Assembly (NCBI GenBank): GCA_032622095.1
Contig: CP136062.1
Span: 132,883,282-132,947,281, forward strand
Direction of reading: 5' to 3'
Length of the DNA stretch: 64,000 bases
DNA from: Siphonodentalium dalli
Taxonomy: Eukaryota > Mollusca > Scaphopoda > Gadilida > Siphonodentaliidae
A program made the translations under genes and the position numbers. Shown here piece after piece: positions 46,036-56,235 of the stretch; within the stretch, counting starts at the first letter, position 1; every line of letters starts with the position of its first letter. The notes under the pieces are model-generated. The model worked only from the letters and a program-made list of their open reading frames with translations, was not told where the DNA came from and did not search any database.

Positions 46036-46380
46036 TCTATACTCTAATGATCGAGGGGCGCCTGCGGCGCATAAGATACTTATACCTATTATTTATGTGG
46101 GCAGTAGCCTCTATAGGGGCGCCTGCGGCGCATAAGATACTATGGGTGGCGGGATTGGGTGGTGGGTGGGTAACTAACCTCTATACTCTAATGATCGAGG
46201 GGCACCTGCGGCGCATAAGATAATTATACCTATTATTTATGTGGGCAGTAGCCTCTATAGGGGCCCCTGTGGCGCATAAGATACTATGGGTGGCGGGATA
46301 GGGTGGCGGGTGGGTAACTAACCTCTATACTCTAATGATCGAGGGTCGCCTGCGGCGCATAAGATACTTATACGTATTAT
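46031..46380 (+). repeat. 144-bp tandem units with GGGGCGCCTGCGGCGC
   Basis: 2.4 units start at about 46034, 46178 and 46322 (cctctatactctaatgatcg). Each full unit has two GGCGCCTGCGGCGCATAAG blocks. The block and the flanking tattatttatgtgggcagta are shared with the 98-bp array at 20853. Confidence 0.85.
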
Positions 46381-46479
46381 TTATAATACTCCTTTACTGG
46401 TTTTGAACAACCCTTGTCTATTGTATCGTTTTCCAGTGGTGATAACAGGCAAGTAAATTAATTATGCTGGTGAGTTGAC

Positions 46480-47100
46480 CATGCGTACGCCCGCGTGACC
46501 CATATAATTCACATAAATCATCGTAAAACCCAATTTTCCTGAAATTCAAGATGGCCACCAAGATCACGTGACTTATAAGGGGCGGAGCAGCGTCATATGT
46601 CCCCCTGCAGGTATATATACATATGGGTATGGTTATATATATATCTATATTTGGAATTGTAACTATCAGGGAATATTCAAGCAACAAAAGCACGAACTCA
46701 ACAAAGTGCGCCATTGTATCCCATTTTGCTACAAATAGGTGGCAACTTGCATAAATCCAAAATGGACGCCAAGGTCACGTGATCTATTTTATGTCCAAAG
46801 TGGGTTCATATAGGTAGCTCCCGTGTACCTTACTGTTGGACATCGTATAATTGGGTTGAAAATTAGAAAACAAACAACACACCCATTCATACCCACACAA
46901 AATGTACATATACAGGCAAATAGCCACTAATCCAAGATTGCCGCCAATGTCACGTGACCTTGGTGGGCGTGTCCACGGTGGCATTCGACAGGGTATACCT
47001 ATGTCTATATACATGTGAAGTTTCAACTAATTATATTAGAAACTGCTTGAGATATAATGTATTACCCATATATACCTGAAATACATGGATATATGTACAG
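46480..47100 (+). repeat. Three diverged 190-bp units with CACGTG
   Basis: Each unit has aagatggccaccaagatcacgtgac or a close variant (about 46549, 46760, 46936), followed by a ggggcgg/gggcgtgtcc stretch and a gtatatatac-like segment. E-box-like CACGTG occurs in all three. Confidence 0.65.
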
Positions 47101-47149
47101 GATGCGTGGCACTGGGGGTACGTCTGTGGTGGCGGTGGCAGCGAAAGAG

Positions 47150-47680
47150 TTAACAAATCTGAATCTCAGTCACTAAAGGATCCTCCATACTATATGTAAG
47201 CTAAATAGTCCAACCTCTCTTGAGAAGACATTTTAAGTATTACTATAGAGACATACAGTTATGTCCCTGGTCCCACCCTATTTAATCTGGTGACCCCATC
47301 TGAATAAATTTGAAATCCCATTTAAAGCAAGTGACCCCATTTGAACAAATCTGAACTCCAGTCACCCAAGGACCCTTCATACCAAATATGAACCCATTCA
47401 ACCTGATGGTACCTGAGAAGAAGTCGTTTTTAAGAATTACTATGGAGGGCAAGAGTTATGGCCCTGGCTTCACAACCATTTGACAGAGTGACCTCATTTG
47501 AACAAATCTGAATGTGAGTCACCTAGGGAACATCCACACCAAATATGAACCCATTCAGTCTTATGATCTATAGAAGATGTTCAAAGAATTGTTGACAAAT
47601 GGATGGACGGACAGACAGATGAACAGGTGACATATGAGAAGTGATGACTATAGCTTCGTCTCAGGTGAGCTTAAAAATTA
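47150..47680 (+). repeat. Tandem-core element T2, right-hand part
   Basis: Continues the element interrupted at 45710 (aaatctgaatctcagtcact, catactatatgtaagctaaa). It ends in atggatggacggacagacag, tgatgactatagcttcg and tcaggtgagcttaaaaa. Confidence 0.78.
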
Positions 47681-47689
47681 CATTTCATT

Positions 47690-48275
47690 GAACAAATCTG
47701 TAAATCCCCCCCAACACTGTGGGGACATCCCTGCAAGAACATGCCATTATCTTATTAAGTTATTATACCAGTAGAGTACAGCATAGATACAGGTAGTGTG
47801 AGTGGGGCAGAGCTAAATCTCTTACCTCTGCCCCTATTTGAACAAACATGAATCCCCATCTCTGATATCTATTCATCTAATAATTTTAAACATTCGCTTT
47901 TAAAAAAAGTTGAAGTTAATTGATTTTCCAAAAAGGACCCCATTGGAACAGATCTAAACATGCCACCAAGGACCATGCATACACAAATATAAGCTAAATA
48001 GACTTGATGGTTCTTGAGAAGTAATAGTTGTTAGAATTACTATGAAGAGAAAACGTTATGGCCCTGGCATCCCTCCTATTTGACCTGATGAACTTATTTG
48101 AACAAATCTGAATGTGAGTCACATACAGGTACCGTAGGGAATTCATATAGATCTTGAGAAGAAAACAATTGTTGATGGATGGATGGACAGAACAATGGAT
48201 GAAAGGACACTCTGACAGACCAACAGTTTTAATCCAATATACCCCCCACTTTTTTGTCCATAATAAGGTATAATG
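47690..48275 (+). repeat. Tandem-core element T2/T1 hybrid
   Basis: T2-like units (aaatataagctaaatagact, gaattactatgaagagaaaa, gaacaaatctgaatgtgagt) end with the T1-type hairpin: tggatggatggacag, then aatataccccccac...gtccataataaggtataat. Confidence 0.6.
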
Positions 48276-48318
48276 AGTTCACATAGATAAGCGGTTAAGA
48301 AAATAATATTGGAACAGC

Positions 48319-48736
48319 CAAGCGTGAATTTAGTGTGTCCGACGTCGCAAAAGGGTGAATGTAGTGATGCTATTCTGTAAGGTGGGCTAGCATCACCAAA
48401 TTCACCATCTGGGAACCCAATTTTACTTAGTCCTCAACTGCTATGGGGGACCTAGGGACAGACAGAAGTTCTCCAGCTGAAGTTGGTGGCGTATGATAGT
48501 ATGCGCACCCATTTGACACCTCAATTATGCATTTTAGAATCTGAACAGAAGGGAAAAAAGCTGCTAAAAATGTCAATTTGAGACTCTAGATACTTCCCAG
48601 AAGATGAGGCCTAAGCAGAATGAGGTCCTCAGAGGGTGTATTTGGCGATGCTAGTCTGCCACGAAGGGTAGCATAATTACATTCACCCTCTGGGAACCTC
48701 ATTCTACAAATGCCAGACACACTTAATTTAATCTTG
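48319..48736. mobile_element. hAT-type MITE with terminal palindromes, 418 bp
   Basis: Ends CAAGCGTGAATTTAGTGTG and its inverse (cacacttaatttaatcttg). Reverse orientation of the middle relative to 19454. No intact 8-bp duplication. Confidence 0.7.
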
Positions 48737-48739
48737 GAG

Positions 48740-49235
48740 AAAAGGAATTTAATCTGATATTAATGACTAGTGTATTGTAAACAATGATGGTGCTACATTG
48801 ACAACTTTAGAAAACAAATGTTCAACACTATTAATCTCATTTAAATTATGAATGACATGAATACACAATGAATACACAAGTTCTGTTATCTATCTACCTG
48901 GCACTGTTTTATAAACAACATGTGTCATGTCTATCATGCCTGGTAGTTCAGAACAGAGATGGCTTGTATTAAGTGGATATTAAAAGGATCTTACTGAACA
49001 TTTCTGTACATCTGTCTGTTCATGTTTTCTCCCAGACCCCGGATTTCAACCAAATTTAGTGGGGTGACTAGAGGTACTTACCCCCCGAAGATGTAATGTT
49101 ATAAGTTCTTCAAAATTTTAATTGAATGTTTTTTAATTTATTTAAATAAAAAATATCTTATTTAATAAAAAAATATTATTTATTAAAAATAAAATATATA
49201 TTTATTTTTTTTGGTGAAATTGAGCAATAATTTAA
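48740..49235. other. AT-rich spacer
   Basis: No gene seen. A run of repeated tttattaaaaat/aaataaaat occupies 49130-49215. Confidence 0.35.
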
Positions 49236-49239
49236 ATCT

Positions 49240-49625
49240 AAAAAAAAAAAAAAATCCCATTTATGTCCATAGCCCCACCTACATTTGACCCAGTGACCTC
49301 ATTTGAACAAATCTGAACCACAGTCACCCAAGGTACCCTAGCTCATACCAAATATGAACCCAATCGGCCCGACGATTTCAGAAAAGAAGTCGTCTAAAGA
49401 ATTACTATGTGGAAAAATAGTTATGGTCCTGACATCAAAACTATTTGACTTGGTGAACTCATTTGAACAAATCTGAATATGAGTCACCTTGGGAACATCC
49501 ACACCAAATATGAACCAATTTGGCATTACGGTTCCAGAGGAGATGTTCAAAGAATTGTTGATGGACGGACGAGGAGTGATGACTATAGCTCCACCGGAGA
49601 CTTCGTCTCAGGTGAGCTAAAAACA
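49240..49625 (+). repeat. Tandem-core element T2, two units
   Basis: Units with gacctcatttgaacaaatct, cataccaaatatgaaccca. The array ends gatggacggacgaggagtga, ctatagctccaccggagact and tcaggtgagctaaaaac, almost identical to the end at 26340-26415. Confidence 0.75.
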
Positions 49626-50510
49626 GAGTCCAATTAACTCCAACACAATAACTGTTGCAAAAAGAATATGTCAGTGCTCTAATTCTCGATCTGTGAAGTC
49701 ACCATTGTTCACTCAATGTGTGAAATGAGCATAGATATATAATCAGACTCCCGTTACAATCCGGTTCAAAGCATACGCCGAACAAAAGAACGGTAATTAA
49801 ACGGTCCGCTTATACTAGAGTACGTAATCACTATACCATTACACACTCTCGTCTCGTCCGATCTCATCTCACCCGGTATTCAGAGGTAATAATCAAGTGT
49901 TCGCTTAATTATGGACTAACAAACCTGTCCGGTATTCGGAATATAGAGGTTCCGGATTTTAATTTTTAGAGGTAATTTTTAGTGAGAATGCACTTGGGTT
50001 AATTCGGGACCAGACAATTCATTCGGATTGAGGAGGGATTCGGATTGTAGAGGGTCCAGTATGTAGAGGTTTCACTGTAATAATAAATATAGCAAACAAT
50101 TAATCTAAAGTCTCATTTTTTAATGAGATTTTGATTTTTGCACATTTGGGAGATCCTGGGTGTCTTTTTGTACATTTGAGAGATCCTGTGTGACTTTTTG
50201 CACGATATCATGCGGCAATGACTAATTCAGCCGAAATTACGGGCCTTATTTATCTTGACTATTATTGTCACTGTGATGGTTTTGCGTTATAACGAAATCG
50301 TTGTCTGCCAGATTTTGGTGTGCTTTGGTATGGGAAAGACCAGCATGGGTGAATGGATATTCACGCCATCATGCGTCGATGCATTGTTTTTTTCCAACTA
50401 TATATGTCATGGTCCTTGGTCAACTGTCCATATGAACGTCTTGCATTATATTTTATACATGAGCATTGCTTGTCAGATTACATGTCATTCTTTGATATTC
50501 TGATAAACTA

Positions 50511-50724
50511 CAGTAATGCCCTAAGTAATCGACCCCTTAACCACAGCAGAATTATGGGTAACTTTTCAGGATTTAGTTGGAAATATGGCTTGTTGCCATT
50601 CATTGGAAAGCTCTCGGGGGGGAGCTTTCCGATGAATGGCAACAAGCCATATTTCTGACTAAATCCTGAAAAGTTACCCATAATTATGTTGTGGTTAAGG
50701 AGCCGATTATTTAGAGCATTACTG
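50511..50724. mobile_element. Near-perfect palindromic MITE, 214 bp, TA target (mariner type)
   Basis: TA|CAGTAATGCCCTAAGTAATC at the left and its inverse GAGCATTACTG|TA at the right. The two halves are complementary over about 100 bp and meet at ctctcggggggagctttcc. CAGT termini with TA duplication are typical of Tc1/mariner. Confidence 0.85.
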
Positions 50725-51632
50725 TAGCACATACAGAACAAAGATATCCATATATATATATATATAGATTATTTTGTCCAAGCGTATTATTACACTGATA
50801 ACAGTTATGACACATGGTAGGCAATAACAGGCATGTAATTAAGCATTGTAATTAATGTACTCTCATCGGTGTAACACTGTCATAACATGCCGTGAGAGGC
50901 ATTTTCATGTCAGGTTTTGCACCAAGTCTTGTTAAAGTTATATGAAACACTCTGCTACATGTTTCAATTATCGAATGGAATAATCATCCTAAAAGCAGCT
51001 CAATGTAGTATTCCTAATATCCCATAACTGTTCCGTGGGGATCAAACAAATATTTTCCGACCTCAATTTACTCACCCCCCCAAATATGGTTCAAGATACA
51101 TAATCTGATTCTATGGTCCCGGCCTCATCCAATTACAACAACGCCATTTCACCAAAAGCAAATTTAGTTATCCAAATTAGTTTATTACCAATAAATATTC
51201 ACAACAACACCAATCACGATATCATATTTTCCGTAAAATTCCTACAATATAACTGTTTTTCTTGGCAGTTTGGAGGTGAGCGAGTATGGTTTACAACTTC
51301 CAAATTAATTTGGGTCACACATGATCTCTCATAATGGCATCTGCCCATGTCCACTATTTCTGCGGAATTTTTGCAAGACCACCAACTATTCCAGGTGGTG
51401 AAAAATAACCGATTTCAAAATTGGAAATCTCATAACTCAAAAGCTTTGATGGGTGGGTTCCTTAACTCAATACAAAATGTTTTTTACCCCCCCCCCCCTA
51501 AATAAATAGTAATTTAGGGGCATTAAATCTTTAAGACTTGGAAATTTCATGCCGTTATCATCAGTTGGATATTTCACATCAGTAATTGGTTGAAACTCTG
51601 CTTATAGTTTTGATTTTCCAACCAGTATTTAA

Positions 51633-52101
51633 AGGTACTCAACCCGATAAAACTCCTCTCAATTACTATTTTAATGGCTTCGGGGGTCAAAAATATTTGA
51701 TTCGAGTCGAGGAAGTCACCCATCAAAGCTCAGATTTGTTAGATATCGATTTTAGAAATCTATTATTTTTCATTATCGGGAATACTATCTGGCCCAGAAC
51801 TCAGTAAAAATTGCGTTAAAATTACCACTTGATTTTAGAGTTATCCATCCTTGTCTGTTTGAATAGATTTGGAGAACACATCCAGAGCAGATTACGGCAG
51901 TTAGTAGTACTGATCTCGAGTTTATAACAAATTTCAAAAATCAATATCTAATAACTCTGAGCTTTGTTTGATGGGTTCCTCGACTCGAATCAAATATTTT
52001 TTACCCCCAAAGCCAAAGAAATAGTAATATAGGACCCTCCGATCGGATTGTTGTTGTTGGAATCTGTTGAGATGGGGACCCTCTTTACGGGTTGAGTACC
52101 T
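51633..52101. mobile_element. TTAA-flanked MITE, 469 bp (AGGTACTCAA family)
   Basis: Ends AGGTACTCAACCCG and CGGGTTGAGTACCT, between TTAA at 51629-51632 and 52102-52105. Interior sub-repeats are arranged head to head (tttgattcgagtcgaggaag / gttcctcgactcgaatcaaa). Same length as 59853-60321 and about 97% identical by eye. Confidence 0.87.
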
Positions 52102-52351
52102 TTAATGTGAATTTTGTTTTTAGATCAAAAGTAGCATATTGCCCTGCTTTCGGTAAAATATTTACTATATATTATAGCAAACCAAAATTCCCGGACCCCT
52201 GTCAAAATACTAGTAGGCAATCAGTTGGGAAATTTCCAATCTTACCGGTAATGGTAGTCCACGTTTCATTTGGCATAAACCAGCTTGTGATAACTGTAAG
52301 AATATATACTGTTTTAGTATGATAGTATCTATCCAGGGCTACAGATATCAC

Positions 52352-53226
52352 TAGATCATGTCATGAATCTCTACTCAGGCTAATGCCTGTAGAGATCATA
52401 TTCCACCAGCACAAAACCTGGGAACTTTTTGAAGTTTTGACAGGGAACCTTATAAAATAACACGGGGAATATATTTCTTTGTTATTATCTATTTCTTAAT
52501 AATGTACTTCACTGTAGGTGAAGGTCCCAACTCGAAATTTCATTATTTAAGTGACTTTGTGAGCAATTTTGCATTGCGATTCATACAATTATGGAATTTT
52601 TCCTGGGTAATTAATTGAATGTTTATTTCGAAATCGGCTCACAAAATTCACAGAAAAGCATGCAATTTTAAGTTGGGACCTTCGCATATAGTAAAGTACA
52701 CTTTTAAGGAACAGATAATCATTAAAGACATATTATGTACTTGTTCGGGTGCGTTAAACTATTAAGTTAGTATTCAGGCGCTATGTCAACAGGAGGAATG
52801 TAGCATTCTACTATATCATCGAAAATTCAAGCAAATCGACCGTACCACTCCATACAAAACATCATGTGAACTACGCTCAATTGTAAATATTTACTTCTCG
52901 ATTCGGGACGCAACTATCGGCGATAATTAACGAAAACAATTTCGCTATCGCGAGTCACTAAATTTAATTAATACAAAATAATGATGTCGTACATTGCCAG
53001 TTTGGATTTAATATTTGTAAAAATAACTACTTTGAGCAATATTATCCATTTCTTTTTTATCACCCTACCGGAGTGTTTCACATCACTTTAAGAAATATAT
53101 TCCCGGTCTTATTTTTTCGACTTTAGAAGGTTCCCTGTCAAAACTTCAAAAAGTTCTCAGGTTTTGTACAGGTGGAATATGATCTCTACGGGTGTTAGCC
53201 ATAGTAGAGATTCATGGCATGATCTA
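52352..53226. mobile_element. Mutator-like MITE, 875 bp, 10-bp TSD
   Basis: Inverted ends of about 130 bp begin TAGATCATG(T/C)CATGAATCTC and include tttttgaagttttgacaggg. Flanking direct repeats CAGATATCAC lie at 52342-52351 and 53227-53236. The interior recurs in inverted orientation at 30400-30860. No coding frame. Confidence 0.8.
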
Positions 53227-53239
53227 CAGATATCACAAG

Positions 53240-55780
53240 CTGGTTAACTACAAAGGAAACTACGACTTTCATTAGTTAGGAGATTGATCTGGTCCGGGTG
53301 CAGATGAAAATCCAAGTTGACACCCCCATCCAATGGCGACCATCTACCCATTCCCCGACTACTAATTAGTGAATATCCAGTTATCAAGATGTTAAATGTA
53401 GACTAGTGTAATTTAATTTAACTTTGTTGCACAAATCAGTTGAGATTAAGCATAAATTTTGCAGGTCATACTGATTCAAGCTATTGAATCAGCTAAAAAT
53501 CTGAGTGGTATGATCATCACTTGTATGGACGGCTTTCTCACAATTATTCATATTAAAGTTAACTTGAGTGCAATTGTATTGATCAATTAATTCAATTGTG
53601 CATAAGTGGAATTACTCACAACTGACTCTAATTGCATTTACACTATTTCAGGCTTATTTTGTATTGGTATTACACAACAAATCTTTGCAAATATCCAATA
53701 GAAATGTGAACTGATGTAAAAAGGACTTGAAATCATGTTCAGCCAAATGTGTAAAGTCTCATCTGTTTGGGCATTGGCACTGGAAGAATTAAACACAATT
53801 TTTTTAAGCCATAACAATCTTCCACTCCCAGATATACATTTGGACCATACTAGTAATCAGGATCAGCTATCTGTTTTGCTACAATTACTGTTGTTGTTTT
53901 TTCAGTGGAAAAATTATATATTAACTGGTCCCAATAAATTAATTTTGTTCAATTACATGTATGTCAGAGCAGAATAATTTTTGACTGAATTTCAAGACTC
54001 AGTGTTGACCACCAATTCTGGTATGAAATAGGGTTTATCCTACAATTGCTAACTTCAGCATAGTGTGGAGTACTTCAATTTTAATCAGATCCCCAACATA
54101 AAATGAAAGAAATGGTGAACATCATTTCAGGAACGACTAAAATTATTCACACAAACAAGGACGGTTGTCCATATATACACATTAAGTTAACTTAACACGC
54201 AAAAACTACCAGTCCAATAAAGGTGTTGTTGGCTTCTTGGCGATGACATTAGGATAAGAAATTCAGACAATACCATACTATAATATGCCATATTGTACCA
54301 ATATCCAAAGGTGATTCAGTTTGTCATGAGCTCTGTCATTGCATCAGTATAACCCTTTCTTAACTAAATACAAATATTGATGAGTAGTTCAAATTGTTCA
54401 GATAATTAATAAATTCAACAACATTTGTTGAACTTATTATCTGAACATTTACCACCAATGGATAAGAATACTTTTGCATTTGTATTATCTGTTCAGCTGC
54501 CTGTTATTTAATTTTATTTCCTGAACATACCTCCAGATGAATAATAGACTATTCTAATGTATACATCTGCCTGTCTGTTTGCTTTTAGATGATAACTTTA
54601 GCTAGTCTCAAGTCAACTGAATGGAATGAAATTAAGTATTTACTAGCACAAAATACAGGTCAAGTTGAACTGATCAAATTCTGGTTCCGCCCGTCAATTT
54701 TCACCTGAGTTATGGCACTTTGTTGGAATTACCACAAGCGTATTTTGTTCATGCCCCAGCGATGCTCTTGTTAAGCCTAAACTTTTTTCATCCAGGCTTC
54801 AAGAAAATCTGTTATCCATCAATGTTTATTTTGTACCCATGTATAGTAATTACAAATACTCGTTTTATATATAAAATGCAGTAAAAAACATAGAACTCAT
54901 GGGAATATAATAAAAATTTATGTTTTGTGACAAGTGGATTTACACAGATGAATGTAGATACACATTGCAATTTAATAACCTTAACTTCCAACTAAGAACA
55001 AAACAAGTTTCAAGAGGAAATTCTTAACAAAATAACAGATACTTAAATACAAAATTGTGGAAGGACAGCAATAATTGACCTGAAAACAGAATTAACCCTC
55101 ACCATCCCTTCTTCAAAATCTAATCTATAAATTCCCTGAATCAAACAGTAATTTTGTTCATGTACATTTGTATACTATGGCATTCCTGCTGCCAATCACT
55201 AGTCAATTTTGAAAACTTTAGTTGATGAAACTTCAGTTACTTAGATATTTCTGCATGGACAATGATGTTTCTATAGTGAAAATGATGCACTGCCCGAGTT
55301 TTAGACAATGAATATTTTGTATAATGTAAAAATCTCTTATAACACAGACACACAAATCATTCATTCATTCAATGGTGACAGACAGTTCAGATGAAATGGT
55401 CACTTTCATTGAGTGATAAAAAATTATCTAGAAGTTAAGAGTCATATATGTTTCTTTTGAGAACAGAAAAAAAAATTTAGCATGGACTAAACCTTTCTTT
55501 AATGAATACTCATTGACAAGTACTTCCCTCAGGAAATGTTCAGTTAATAAGTCCGACAAACGACTATTGGCCATAATGTTTTTTTTTAGGTATTTGGAAT
55601 GTTACTTTTAACAGCATACTAGTGTTCAACAACAGAACAAAATTATTTCAGCGTGATAAATACTACCACAGCTTGCCCTCTAATTTTATATCAGCCTAAG
55701 TAGAGTCTTAGCTGGAATAAAATAAGACAGCATTCCAAGATAAAAACTACACTAGAAAAAAGTTTTCAAAAGTAATATCT
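53240..55780. other. 3' flank of CFAP20 without recognisable gene
   Basis: Mostly unique AT-rich DNA. A TTAA-MITE family 2 copy lies at about 54352-54570 (aaccctttcttaactaaat; gaacttattatctgaacatt), with a small fragment near 55525-55580. The plus-strand frame at 53735-53977 (80 codons) has no recognisable domain. Confidence 0.4.
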
Positions 55781-55918
55781 CCTTAAAATTCTAGAACTTC
55801 ATAAAAATCAAATAGATAGAGATATCCTCAGAATGTCCTGTTTTAAGCACTAGATATAACTCCTTCATTCCAACGCTTGGCATATACATGTATAACATCC
55901 AGATTTTTGATGATAAAA

Positions 55919-55924
55919 CTTTAT
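55919..55924 (-). promoter_or_regulatory. AATAAA polyadenylation signal candidate for CFAP20
   Basis: Canonical hexamer on the minus strand, about 205 nt after the CFAP20 stop codon (56128), in a plausible 3' UTR. Confidence 0.5.
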
Positions 55925-56127
55925 TCTTTGACACATGAATTCCAATTTCAACTGATAACCTGATTAGAGAACATGGAATGTCAAGGCTGAGACAGGAAAG
56001 CAGGCACTCTTGTCTTGTATTCAGATGTAGGTTTCCAACTTGAATCTTCAATTTTCCCAGTTTTGATTCAGAAAATGTCATATATACAGATGAGTTTAAT
56101 TGTCTTAATTCATAATCACATTTCGTC

Positions 56128-56235
56128 CTACTTTTTCGTGACAGGTAAATACAGTTTGAATTCTGCTGGTAGTTCGTCTTCTGAATAAAGTCTGTCTGAA
56201 AAGTACACTCTCCTGATTCGACAGTTAGCATGGAT
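56128..56235 (-). CDS. CFAP20: CFAP20 exon 5
   Basis: Residues 156-190: [20 protein letters not shown], then [14 protein letters not shown] and TAG. Acceptor CTTTCAG at 56236-56242, phase 0. A 178-codon frame overlapping on the same strand in another phase is a shadow. Confidence 0.95.
   Translation of the reverse strand: MHANCRIRRVYFSDRLYSEDELPAEFKLYLPVTKK

Larger units (their letters stand above)
45715..47149 (+). mobile_element. piggyBac-derived element, 1435 bp, TTAA target
   Basis: Ends CTCTTTCGCTGCCA and TGGCAGCGAAAGAG, between TTAA at 45711-45714 and 47150-47153. Sister copies of the host repeat (20826, 25177) read ctcatgTTAAcaaatctg without an insert, which directly shows the empty site. 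A transposase start (45988) survives, and the rest is replaced by two tandem-repeat arrays. Confidence 0.85.
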
